From assembly GCF_964355755.1 (NCBI RefSeq), contig NC_092675.1, positions 4,002,312 through 4,066,311 on the forward strand: DNA of 64,000 bases, given 5' to 3'. The stretch's first letter is position 1. Each line of letters starts with the position of its first letter. The stretch is from Antedon mediterranea. Its lineage: Eukaryota; Echinodermata; Crinoidea; Comatulida; Antedonidae. A model generated the notes under the pieces. The model had not been told where the DNA came from and ran no database searches. It saw nothing but the letters and a program-made list of their open reading frames with translations. The translations under genes and the position numbers were made by a program. Shown here one piece after another: positions 1 through 13,200 of the stretch.

Positions 1-2307
1 CATGAATAACAAACACATTACCAGGCTACAAAATTATCATTAAAAAATGATTTTGTTTTACAAAGAAATTATTAGTACTAGAATGATTTATAAGTTTAGA
101 AAATTAATAAAATCTTTTGTTAATACATTTTGCAATTATAACATTTGTTTGAAATTTGATTTCCAAAAATGTAAAACTTGACGATAATTCATATTGTATA
201 TTCTGGAATATTCTGGAATAGCCACCCCATAAATCTGTTATTTATAGCTTATAATATTATATTTCAAAACCATCATAAACAATATAACATAAGTTCCTTT
301 GCAGCCAATAATTGAGGAACTCATTAACATAGGTTAAATAGACAGCCACAAGATATGTAAAATATAAAAAGTCAAAGTTGAAGTCCAGGTGACAGACACC
401 CAAGTTCGACATTCATGTGGTAACCCACCAACACGTAGAAAGCAGTACAAGAACCAGGACTACTGTTTCCCCTTTACTTCTATGAGGATAAAATAACGCA
501 TCATAATCCAAACAAATTAAAATCTTTCTACCAGACTAACGTTTATTGACATTCTAAAACCTGGACTTCATCAGTACTTCTATGACTGTATGAGTTGGTA
601 CTGTAGGTACAGTGTACATTTGTTTGGAAATATTAGGCCTACCTAACGCACTTAAAGACACAAACAAATGGACATATATACAAGAGAATCAGAATTGACA
701 ACTAAATGGACTCTTGGATTTTTTTATTACTAACATTTAAGAGCATCCAGGACATTACTCAATGTCTGAAGACTAATTATTATCCAATTAAAACACAGTT
801 ATTCTTAAGTAACATAATTTCACTGCTATAAACTTGCTGTTAATAGACCAATGAAAGATTTGATTATTGCTGGAAATTGCACTTGTTTAAGGAGCATTGA
901 ATTTGACTAAATACAGTGACACCTGAAGTATAAAACATTGGTAATTCTCAGAGTACAGGCAAATTTTAAAATAGACAGTAGCGAATCGCGAATCCAGTCA
1001 CGGGCAGCACCTTTTCAAACACAAAAGAGCAAAGTTGCCGAGTCCGTGTCTCTACCAATATTTACTGACCATATATGTTGCCTTGATTAACTTTCACCAA
1101 AATCTAGGTTAGACTTGTATTGCGCTTTATCTCCATGAATAAAAAATCACCCAAAAATAGAAATTAAATATTCTAATTCTCTAAGTGGAACCTATAGCTG
1201 CACATGTAGGCCTATAATCCACAAGCAACCCTCACACAACCTCTCACGCACCTTTTTTAATCCAGTCCAATAGACAAAATACAATTATTATTTGGTCAAT
1301 TATTTCATTCATAATCGTCTCTAGTGATTGTAAATTTTAAAATTTGATTTACAAACTTGGAGTTATGATTTATCGTTCTTTTTCTAAAATATGACAATAA
1401 TTCATCTTCCTGATAATATTAATACATCGTTTGAACCTGACCTCAATGTTAAATCCATATTTTTCTTTGCTCAAGGAATCCCATTATTGCCTAATGGCAT
1501 CCAAAGTATTTAAATCAAATTTGATCATAAAAAATGTACATTGCGAATGATTGTAGTTCATTTGATATAACAATGGACGCATAATGTGCATTAAGTGCAT
1601 GAAATTCGAGTCAGTTATGCTTCGAATGCGTAATAGTTAATTTTTGACGGTGTTAATTGGTTCTTAGTCTGCCCGGAATAAAGTGGTAGTGACAATCACG
1701 GTTTTGGTTTGTTTGTATTACACACATGCTTGCGTATACACGAACAAGACTGTCAAGAGGAAGCGTTTCCGTGTTTAAGCTCCTGAATACTGTCTCCCGG
1801 ATATGAGTTAGTTCTGATGTAATTAAAGCAGAGATGAATTAACTGGAGTGGCCATGCCATGCATATATATGTTTCTTTTAAAATATCCCAGATAAATTGT
1901 GACATGAACATATACATCTGAATGTTTGATAAGTTCTTATTACTACTAACCTGGCCACAAAAGCAGTGGCCACATTTTTATTGGAAATTTCCCTTAAAAT
2001 ATTCAAACTCGAAAACAGTAATATACTAATTTAGACAAACCGAAAAAGTTATAAGAAACTATAGGCTAATATTAAATTATATTTTTTGTGTTTATGATGT
2101 AAAAGATAAATTCTTAATATTTTTTCTGTATCGTAGTTATTTGAATTTAATCATGATTTTTGGTGTTTTTTTTCACCAGAAATAAAACTATAAATTAAAA
2201 ATTCAGTTGAGGAATCATGTGATCTTCATTTAAGTTTCAACCTAATTTTAAGCACTAACCTAAACATTAAAAATTTAATTCTAGGACCATAATGGATTTA
2301 TGAAAAT

Positions 2308-2363
2308 GTATCGAGTCGAATAAGTACCAGTGCAAGTATCGAGTCGAATAAGTACCAGTGCAA
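2308..2363. repeat. 28-bp tandem duplication
   Basis: GTATCGAGTCGAATAAGTAC followed by CAGTGCAA occurs twice in perfect tandem, followed by a GTAT partial. Confidence 0.9.
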
Positions 2364-3908
2364 GTATATATGCAAAGTGAGAGATCATTATGCCGCATTC
2401 TCAAAGAAGAATCTGGTCAAGTTAAGTTTTAAACTGAAATTATCTGCAATTTAATTTTACATACATCAAATAATGAATTGCTCAAATACGACTCTAAAGT
2501 GGCGCAGTTAAATAACAGAATATCACAAACACCGTAAGGCTTATTTGATCAATCAAAAGAGGAAGGGGAGTTGAAAGGCGGTAGAGAATCTAAAAATGTA
2601 AAAATCATTTGACAAAACAATTTGCAAAATAACGACGACTATAGATTACGATTAACACTGAAAAATGTCATAGTTTTCAAAATGTAAAACAAAAGAATTT
2701 AAGGCATTTGATGGCTGTTAGCGGTGCATTTCGAGAGATTTACACAGCACTACGAAACTCCTAACTAATTAATTGCCCGCTAGTAAATTCTTTGGGACAC
2801 TGTTCCCGTGATTGGCTTCAAATAAAAATTATGGACATTATCAGAATCTCTGTCAACGTTTTCTCGTTTTATTAAGCTTCACAAATGAGCAAGTTATAAA
2901 CCAGTTTGAATAAATTAAAACCAGGACGTTATGGTAAATGATGAAAAAAAAAATGTGCACATGGAGGATTCTATAAATACCAAGAATGGTTAAAAATCTA
3001 AATACCGACATGTCTTGGAAATGTTAATAATAAATCATCGCTAATTTGTTTCAAATAATACTGCAATGTTGTAATATAATACGTCATTTTGGAAAAAAGG
3101 GGCATAATTATATACATAATAGAATATTAATTACTTAATAAAGATAAAAAATTAATATTGAACTTGGTATACAATATTTGTAGCATAAAATTGTATGTAT
3201 TTTACTATTAATTAATCAATTGATTGATTAAATGTTCTAACTAGAATCAATAGATTCCTAAATGTATCTAAATCGTATAGCTAAATAACAAACTCTAAAC
3301 ATGCAGAAAGAAATGTGTTTTCAACTAAATATGTTTATCTATAATTAATATTTAATAGGCAAATAATTATATCTTCATTTTTTTGGCTAAAATTTAAACA
3401 AAAGGATAAAAAGAAAAAAACCTTTTTTAAATTAAGTTGTAAATGTGTGAGAAGCGAAGTGTTTAATCAACAGATGAAGAATTCGTTTTGATATGACAGC
3501 ACATTTCAATCAGCGTTGGTTGCAAATTACCAAACAACACTTCCTAAAACAATTTGCTTATCACACACCTGTAGAAGCCGGTTTATTCTATTACAACGTG
3601 TATGTCCATACATACAAATTGATGTTCCGTTTATGTATTAAAAACAACATAAATATGTCGCTTCTTATCATGTAATATTACAGGACAAAATCAGTCAGTC
3701 TACTTCTTGTAGATATTTATGTTTTAGCTAAATAAACCATCAAGTACACTGAACAATATATATTTGTATATATTATTTCAATTGGTATAGGTTTGTATAA
3801 AAATTTGCATAAAAAACAATTATTACCAATTGGCACAAGATAAACGATTTTCACAAAATATAAAGAAATTTCAATTTAAATAAAAGTGTAAAATAAAAAG
3901 TAACATGA

Positions 3909-4065
3909 AAAAGAAAACTTTAAAATTAGTTTATAAAAAAAATGACATCAAATTGTATATTTTGCTGATTCCATTCATCGAAATGTAAAAAAAAAATGGA
4001 ATCAACAAAAAATACAATTTGTAGTCTTTTTTTCTTTTTTAAACAAATTTAAAAGTTTTCTTTTA
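3909..4065. repeat. Long inverted repeat (hairpin-forming)
   Basis: The inner arms 3949-3975 and 3995-4021 match as inverse complements at 25 of 27 positions (CAAATTGTAT to TTGATTCCATT). Looser pairing extends outward to about 3909 and 4065 (AAAAGAAAACTTT with its inverse). The loop is about 19 nt. It could be a small foldback element or a hairpin RNA precursor. Confidence 0.6.
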
Positions 4066-7000
4066 AAGTTTTCCTTTATGTATTTTAGAAACAAAAATCT
4101 TATGTTGTCAATTTATTTGAAGATAAAGTTTAGTTTTCCTCAATTTGTTTATTTCACACAGTTATATCTAAATTTAAACCAAAGTATTTCAACCTGTTGT
4201 TAATTGTGCCAGCTTTTAGTGTTTTCAGTCCAAGTATTGTTATATAAAAAAGTTTTAAAAATAACCAGCAATGCTATTTTATTGTGTGAAGCAATTTATC
4301 CCATTGAAATATATTACCCACTCTAATAATAAGACCCCAAGGAAACATGAAATTGCAATAAAGATACAAGTCATTAAAACCTAGATTACAAAACTATAGT
4401 ACTATCAAAACTACTAATGTCCGGACAACTAATAATCATTTTTTTATGACCTTAATGTCTTTGTACATTTACTGGCATTTATGTATTTTATTTCAGATCA
4501 ATTAACGAATAAGATGAGCTAACAAACCATCTCTTGTAAAGATGTTTTCAACCAAGTGATAAATCTTGACAAATACTTTCACCTGCCTCACTTAATGGCC
4601 TTTGCTGGCAAATTGCCAATTAAAAAGTTCTACATCAATAACTCATGAATAATTCATAAGTTGGGTGATTGTGATTGGTTAAAATAATAATGTTTTATGA
4701 TGATTTTTTTTTGGTCACACATTCAACAAATTAATAGTCTCCTCTCTGTCATCAATGTCAATAAAAGGTTACTTTAGTATTCAATTTAACTCAACCAATT
4801 AATTTATACATGGACAAATATTTAAATGATTCAAACAGATAATTAAAAAAGTAAATTGGTACTGATATTAACAAGATAATTATTACAAATTTGTTATTCA
4901 TTTGTATTTTTCAACATTGCATATTGGTTGTTGTTTTATGACAATGTAATTTGATTTTTGTAACTGCAGTCCCAAAGAAAGAATTGTCAAAATCTCAAAT
5001 AGTGTGTTACTATTTAAAATGGATTGTGAAAACTAGACATTCTAGAAAACACAGAGATTATTGGCTAGCCCATTTATTTATTTTAATTTTATTTATTCTT
5101 TCTTTTGACTGGATTGCATTTTCAGCAACATAGTACTGCTTTTTCAAAATGGTCCAGTTACAAGGTTTCTAAGTAAAGACAAGTTATAACATAAATACGG
5201 AAAAAAAGAAAGATATATACAGAAAAGTTAAAAACACATTTTCTTTTGTATAAAAGACATACATACATACATACAAAGTTTAAAAAAAGTAGATAAAAAA
5301 TTGATGTCCAGTTGAATTACAGTAGTAGAAAAAGTATTAGTGTATTTAAGAACGTACCTCACTTATTATACTTTTTCCTTTTCGTCTAAAATACAAACAA
5401 ATAGTAAAGCAATACAAAAGGAACAGTTTGTAAGATTTGTCAAATTTTCCATTATGTTTCTCAAATTGTGTAGTTAATTTGCACTGGTGAAAGATTGTAT
5501 GAAGACATGTTCACAAGATTTCAACAAGAACTGTTTTGAGAAAGATTGAAATTGACTGACACGCGCTAATTAGTGTCATGTAAATCATTGTAAACGTTCT
5601 CCTTTCACCGATATTCTAATACAAAAATCACCTATTACAAAATGGCAGTAAATATAACATCAGAAGTGTATCGACCATTGTGGTTATTTACTATCATCCT
5701 GAAATTATGCATTGTAGGGGGAAAATTCTGGGAGGTAGAACAGGGGCATGCTGCTCCCTTTTGACAGCTAAAATACAAATAAACTAAATTTTCAAATCAA
5801 TTTTTGACAGACTATTAATATTGTATGTTAATGTTTCTCCATTTGGATTCACTTTCGATTGTCAGTCCCAGATTATATATATAAATCAGTTGGCAGTGGT
5901 TTTTATTATTCAATATGCCTGCCACTTATGGAGCCAACAACAAATTTGGCATTTAAACATTTCAAATTATAATAAAAATCACACCTAAGGCACCGACTGA
6001 CTGTATTTTAAAACATAAATAGTTTCCTAAAATCTTAAAATGATTTAACAAATTGTAACAAAACTTTAGATATTTCACCAAACCTCTATTAAACTATTTT
6101 TTTCTTCTAAATTTACTGTCACATGTAATTAGTATTAGTTACCAGGTACAGATACGGATAAGCCCAAATGGAAAATTTCTAATAGATTATATTAAAACCT
6201 TGTTAATGGAAATTTAATCATAAGAATATTTTTGCGGCTTTTTAATGACGTGGGTGTAATAGTTACAAGACGTACTTTCAAAAAACCTGTCAGTTTTTAA
6301 CAATAAACAAGGATATGTTTTATTTGAATGGACAAATGCAGATTGATTTTGTTTCATGTTTCACTACAAACAAAATTACAGCAATATAATTCATCAAACA
6401 GTGGTTACAGAATCCTTGATGAAACCTCAATTTACGTTTAACAGAATGAGTTTTTTTATTTGAATTTTCCACAAACGCATCATTCGATTGTTTAACAGTG
6501 ACAGAAAAATTAATGTTACTTAACTTGTTCATATTTACAAAGCTACGACGACCTACATTTCACATTGTTACCAAGATTATTTAAATAAAGTTGTTCGGCT
6601 ATATTTGTTGTAACTGTCTATTTAAAGTTGTAAAGCTATTAAATATATTACTGATATTTTACTAAACTCAAAAGACTGTCAAATATATAACTCAGATTCT
6701 AATCTATAAAGATTTTCTATTTGAATATTTATATTTTAGTCATTTAATTAATGTGTCCCATATTTTTCAGTATTAAAGCAATTTTAATCATTTAGATATA
6801 ATAATAATGTTGATGACAATGTAGTTTATTCAAGTAAATTAGGATTTACATAGATAACAGTAACACATTTACGGTATGCCGATTTAACAATAAGAAAAAG
6901 ATATATATTTATAAATTATCAGTAAAAAAATGTATTTAAAAAAAGTATCAAATTTAATGCTGTTGATTTTTTTGGTCATTTTTAACTTTTTTTTTTATGG

Positions 7001-8817
7001 GCGAGACAAGTACCCACTTTTAGTTAGGCCACACGATAATAATGCTTTTCATATCTTTTTTTACATATTGCATATATAACTATTAAAGACAATTAGAATC
7101 CTCCACGGTTTAAATTATAGAGGCTCTCAGATCCACTAGTGCCCCATAAGGTGACACAGAGCACAACTAACATGTTAGACTTTTCTCTTTTATTAACAAA
7201 AACCTTGTTATAGCATAATGTATACATAATGGCTGTACAAATCGGTGGAGCTTATAAAATGTGCAGAGATATAGTGTTAAAGTTTAAATCCTACATACAA
7301 AATCTCCGTTATTAATAGTTAAAGGTGATTTTAGCTGGGCAAAATTCAGAATTTATTTGAATGATTCTTTTACTAGCATCAGTTAAACTGACACAAATGC
7401 CATCCCTCAAGATTTATATAATACTTTACACTTTATATAACTTTAAATTGCTTTAGACATAAAAGATAATCATTTAAGGCTTTCAGTAATCAAATAAAAG
7501 TACAATTAAGTATGGGAGGTTTTGTATTCATTGCCCGTCGTTAGTATGATCTTACTTAATTCTGAGAATAACGATTACATGCTATATGTCAAGTGAATAA
7601 AGAGGGACATGACCTAACCTATTTACTGCTAACCTTATGCAATATCACAACCTACATAAAATAGTTCCTAAGGCCAACAAAATAGCATATCTAATACAAT
7701 TTTAAAATTCAACATTTTTAAGGTAAAATAAAATGCACATGATTGATTGATTGATTGGAAATGGGTGTACAATTAATAAAAACCTTGAAAGAGTAAAGAG
7801 TACAGTTTTATTATTTTGCAAATTTATCAAAATATTTGCAGCAGGATTATGTGAAGTGTTTCGGAAATGACTACAAATTTCACAATTTTACATCATCATC
7901 CATTTGCGTGAACTTAAAGCTGCATCATGGACAATGTGTGGTATAATGATTTGTATACAGTAAAAATTTATCATAGAAAAAATACATTAATGCATTTCAA
8001 AACAAATTTTTATTTTAAAAATGGAATTTTATTGTCACATAAAAGAGCAACACTTCTTGACCAAAACTGGATCGAATGAAAAAATTATTTACCTGAAAAG
8101 GCATAATTTTAAGAAAAACAAACAATCCACCAGGAGGCCCATTTTTTGTCAGACAAAGGGATTTTGGGGGTGTTTTTTTTTAAATGATGTTGTCTTTTTA
8201 TAAGTGATTTAATCATTTTTTCTGCATGGTTAACATTTTACTTCAAGAAAATGCAATTCTTAAATTAACTATTCATTTTTATTTACTTTGGTTTATACAT
8301 GAAATAATCTAACCGAGTCCATTATCATCAGTAAATATTTAAAACATCAATAAAGCAAACTCCACATTAAAATCAATAATTAGCTTGCAAACATTATTGC
8401 TATATAAATATACATTCATTTAAAATGTATTATTTATAAAGTATAGTATTGACTTAGGTAGAAGGCAAAGCCCAGCATTTTTCATCCAAATGTAATGGAA
8501 GATTTAATGTGGAAAGGCATTTAATGTTAGAGGGAGATCCCACTATTTAAAAATTCTTGAGAGTGGAAATTGGTTAGTTAGAGAATGAGGAAGTTAAAAT
8601 GCTTTTGGCAACACCACATATATTTATCTTCAGGGAGTTTACAAAACTGGATGGTAAGATGATGATGACTGCAAAATGACACTCACCAATGACTGTGTAC
8701 ATAACATTGTTTCTCATTATTTTTATTGTGGATTGAGCAACCACCAATCATTGTCCTCCTACCATCTTATTTTGTAAACTAATTTTTAACAAGGCCAACA
8801 GCCATTAAGTCGCGTGC

Positions 8818-8912
8818 TACAATGCATAGTGATACCGGACCGACAGACAGACCGACAGACAGACCGACAGACCGACCGACAGACAGACCGACAGACCGAC
8901 AGACAGACAGAC
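8818..8912. repeat. CAGACCGA microsatellite, locus 1
   Basis: An array of CAGA and CCGA tetranucleotides with unique flanks ATAGTGATACCGGACCGA on the left and CATAGTGAACTATA on the right. The same flanks recur at 9450-9530. The minus-strand ORF rich in Leu-Ser-Val-Gly is an artefact. Confidence 0.85.
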
Positions 8913-9447
8913 ATAGTGAACTATACTGACCGAAATTACTGAACATGTTTAAAAATGTTGAAATGTTTAAAAACATTTATATTTTTTAAATTTGCACGTG
9001 AGTAGCCTGTCACTTTTGACGTGCTCGTATAACGTAATTTCTAGTTGAAAAGTAAGTCAAGAAAACAGAAATCGGGCAAAAATCTGCGCACTCATGGCAA
9101 TTTTGTAAATGCTTAAAATTGCCTGAAACGTACTCTTATTTCATCGAAAATAAATTTTGAAAATGTTAAGCGCATGTGTTACATGCGCTACGCACGTAAT
9201 TGTATTGCCATATGATGATTTATGCCCTGAAATTTATGAGTACCAAATTTTATTTAATTGTGATTCATGGTTGTGAAAATATGATTACAAACGTGATTTC
9301 GTTAAATCGTGCGTAGACCGCATAATTTTTTATTGCGCACCGTGAAAACATAACCACATCGATTCCTGGCCATAAGGAATATACTGTGAAAAATTGACTT
9401 AGCTAGATTAAACTGATATCAAGATAAGGTCAGAAAGCGATAACACG

Positions 9448-9534
9448 GATAGTGATACCGGACCGACAGACAGACAGACCGACAGACCGACAGACAGACC
9501 GACAGACAGACCGACCGACATAGTGAACTATAGA
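9448..9534. repeat. CAGACCGA microsatellite, locus 2
   Basis: Same array and same flanks (ATAGTGATACCGGACCGA and CATAGTGAACTATA) as locus 1, about 630 bp apart and in the same orientation. It is followed by AGTCGCGTCCACGCGACT at about 9533, an 8-bp inverted repeat. Confidence 0.85.
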
Positions 9535-9954
9535 GTCGCGTCCACGCGACTAAAAATGTTAAACTTTCTGCTAAAAGATGACCGTGTCTCATCCTAACAT
9601 AATATTTTGAAGACATTTCAACATTGATGCTTCACAAACTCAAAATATGTATTGTCTGTTTTTGTTTGGAAAAATTCAATGTTAATATACTTTTTAATCT
9701 TTATTAAAAAATATTACTACTGTATATTATACTAACAATTTTTTTTCAAAGAAAAACAATTCTGAAAAAATAAAAATATTCTGAAAGGTGGAAGGAACGA
9801 TCTGTTTACTAGGATGTCACACGAAAGATCACTAAAATGATGGATAGCGTAGATCAATCTATATAATTATCTATACACCGAAATAAAGCCACATGCTAAT
9901 TAATCTCGCCACCATCGCAACATTTGCAAGAATTTGTTGTCATTGCGAGACAGA

Positions 9955-10221
9955 TTAAAAATCCCCTGAAATTCGATCAATTCTGATTGATAAGGTGCTT
10001 TTGGCAAGGCTAAAGGTCTGAGTGGGATTTGTTTCGATTGTGCTACCACCTTGAGTCTTCTTCAGAAGCTCTTGAGTAGATGCCACGCCTCGAGGCAAAC
10101 CAATCACCACCTCAAAGCTAAGGGTTAGATTAGTCCTTTGGGCATTGTTGGCGTATAATAACAACGTAACAACGACGTATGATATAAAATACACTGATAG
10201 ACAAAACATTTCTTGCTTCAT
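9955..10221 (-). CDS. Hypothetical secreted 88-aa protein
   Basis: ATG at 10221, stop at 9955. Residues 1-27 look like a signal peptide (FCLSVYFISYVVVTLLLYAN, possible cleavage after NNA). The mature part is Ser/Thr-rich with no Cys (LTLSFEVVIGLPRGVASTQE, SLAKSTLSIRIDRISGDF). GC is higher than the flanks. A TATA-like TTTAAATATA on the minus strand at about 10350-10362 lies about 130 bp upstream of the ATG. No family is recognised. It could be one exon of a larger gene or a remnant of a mobile element. Confidence 0.35.
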   Translation of the reverse strand: MKQEMFCLSVYFISYVVVTLLLYANNAQRTNLTLSFEVVIGLPRGVASTQELLKKTQGGSTIETNPTQTFSLAKSTLSIRIDRISGDF

Positions 10222-13200
10222 TTTATTATCTACTTATATTAAACAAATGCCTGTTCATTAATACTCATCAATAGGTTAAAAGGTAAGAAAAAAGTATACA
10301 AATTCCTAGAAGGATGTTTCAGTAGTGATTACCCTAGCAACACAACTTCTTAGGGTATATTTAAACCTGCACAAAGTTTGTATAGTATTTTAGTGGTCCA
10401 ATTAATTGTGTCGTAACCAGGTGTTCTTACTCTGCCGTCAAGCTGGCTTAACAGTGAAAATTATTCTGCTAGCAATTTGTATGAATTTGATTGGTTGTTG
10501 GTCATTAAGGTCTTTCATATTTTCAGTGTCATACCTTAATCTGGAAACTTTAGCTTAACAAAATTTAGATCTGTTTTGTAGTAGGGGGTGAGCATTGAGA
10601 CTAATGTACTGTATACTACTGTGCCTGGAAAGTGTAAAAATAAATGGAAAAATGTGTTTTTCGATTTAGCTTACCTTCCAGGTGTGGTAGAGCAAAAATA
10701 AGTCAATAAAATTGTTTTTATAGCTTTTATTTATAAAAAAAATACATTTGTTTTTCCAAGGTTGTATATTATTATTATTTTTTCTTTATTTTGTGTTTTT
10801 TTAAATGTTCAGTTTTACTACTCTAATAACCATTAAGTAAAATAATGATATATCAAAACACCTGTAAACTAAAATTCTTCCGGTTTAAAATATAAAATAT
10901 GTAAGAAAAAGATGCTTAATTAAAAACATTAACAAACATCTGCAAATATTGATCAGGTAATTTTCCTTGAAAACTAATGATTATTACGGGAAGAAACATT
11001 TTGTTTACGTCCTAATATATTTTGCTGTTTCATTAAGATTTTAGAAAAACTTTAAACAAGAGTATGCAATAGTATTACTTACTGTACCTGGATTGTCCAT
11101 TTTTTTGTTTATTTTTACACTCCTTTCTATCTTTTTTTTTTGTCTTGTGTGTCACGTTTATTTAAATTCTCATTGATGAATATATTATATACATATAAGT
11201 ATACATTTTTGACAATTAAAAGTAAGTGTTTAAAGTTGTTAAAATACAGGTATATTTACATAATAAGATGCCAGAATTCAGTATTAACCATATATTTTCT
11301 CATTTAAAATTTTAGATACGATGTTAATTAAAATGTAGAAATGAAAAATGGCGGTAAAATACATGATTAAAATTTTCTTGTTAAACTATCTTATTTGTGT
11401 TCTTATTTGTGTTCGAGTAGAGAGGCTATAAACTCAGGGGAGGAAAATGTAGTATCCTCCCTTTTCACCAAGATAAGATGGATGGAATGAAAAAAGAGGA
11501 ATGCAATAGGTTGAAAGTTAGTTATTTAGAATGATAGCATGAAATGGTATATTTAATGAAAACCGTAAGGTTAGAGTCCATACACTGTGCAGGTCCAAGA
11601 TGCAATTTTGGCTCTGTGTGTATGTGAGACACTTCATACCCTTTCTATCTTAGTAAAATACCTAAAGACAAAAATGCATGCTTTAAAAACCTATATAACC
11701 TAAATTGTGTGATCTTGTCTTATTTTTTTTTAAATCAATACATATTTGAAAACAGTGTTTTACTATGTTTTTAAATTACTTTTGATATGAAAAGATAAAG
11801 CTAAATTAGCAAAGGATTTAATAGACTTTACCCATTCTTCAGATCTCATAATTGAATACGCTCATTATTTTCACTTTTGGAAAATTCCGACAGATGGAAA
11901 TTTAGATTAAAGTTAAATGTAATTGAAATAACAATATTAATAACAATAAAGCTTTATATCAAAGGCACACAATTGTATTGTTGAAATGCTCACAGTAAGC
12001 CGAACTGATTGCTAAATAATGTGCGGAAATGTTGTCACTATTTACGTGTGAAAACACAAGATTGTATATTTTAAAATGATTGTGTTTTCTTATAAATGAG
12101 TACAATTGCAATAAAATGGATTTCTGCAAACAAATTAAATACTTGTAGTAATGATTTCAGTGTAATTTCCTCTTCATCATAAGACTACTTCAATTCATAT
12201 TTAGCTTGTTTTAAATCATAAATTGTAAGTGTTCCAACTTAAATCAGTTAAACTGAACACACCTGCCGCACAACGCAACAAAGACATTTTTCAATTACAA
12301 TTTTTTCGTAACATCCTCAATATTAGTATTTTTCTGCATAAACATCGTCACACAATTACGCAGTCTATCATTGTCAAATAAATAATAATACCGCTTTTTT
12401 GCTATGCATCATTAATTCACAGATTTATTTCACACATCACTTGAATGACAGCTGTATATAAAATATAAATATAGTTTTTGCTTCATATTTTTAAGGATCA
12501 ATTATTAGGTATATATGAATACCAAGGCAAAATTAAACTTAAGTGGAGATAAAAATTGTAAATCTAAAATAATGAGAGGAAATCCTGATTCAATGTTTTG
12601 ATATAACACTCTCTCTCTCACTTAACTTAATTCACAAAAATTGAAAAGGGAAGTTCCCTGAGGTAGGAGATTTGATACGACTGCAAAATAAAAGTATAAC
12701 AGGGTTGCTACAATATATTATCCTGCTGTACTGAAAGAAATTTTGTTTGGAAAGAGGGAAATATGCTATAGACTACAGAACCTACTCCCTCAAGCTTGAA
12801 AGTATATCGTACATATCTTTTCCCACTAGCCAACACCCAGAGCGAGTCCACGAAAAAGGAAAATATAAACTTCTGACTGTCTGTAGTATTTTCTTGCTAA
12901 AAACATATTTAATTTGATTGACTGATAGACATAATCTGGGTTCACACTCATCCTTTCATAATTGATAGGACTACTTAAGTGGACATGTCAATATTTTCTA
13001 CAAGTGTTCCCCGATGGGTAATGAATACTGAAATATCACCATACTAATTAAACTCTTCGATCTCTCGGTTCATCTTTAACTCCTCTACAAATTGGATATG
13101 AAAATAGCTTTGAATTTTTACATGTATCTCTGATGAAAAGTGTGGTATTTTTACTGAAAGTGTGTGCTTAATATTTCACAAATCAATCATGGTCAATAAT

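Larger units (their letters stand above)
1..8780. other. Gene-poor AT-rich stretch
   Basis: No coding exon is supported. Apart from the 2.3-kb duplication, the 3.9-kb hairpin and short simple repeats, I see only AT-rich sequence. Slightly GC-richer patches at 960-1070 and 1670-1830 contain no convincing frame, although the minus strand near 1000 gives a short TE-like AARDWIRDSLLS reading. The 60-70-aa ORFs here have low-complexity, AT-driven composition. Confidence 0.6.

Noticed and set aside
8779-8976. Minus ORF rich in Leu-Ser-Val-Gly-Arg repeats
   Set aside because: Translation of the CAGACCGA microsatellite; the second locus at 9419-9616 behaves the same way.
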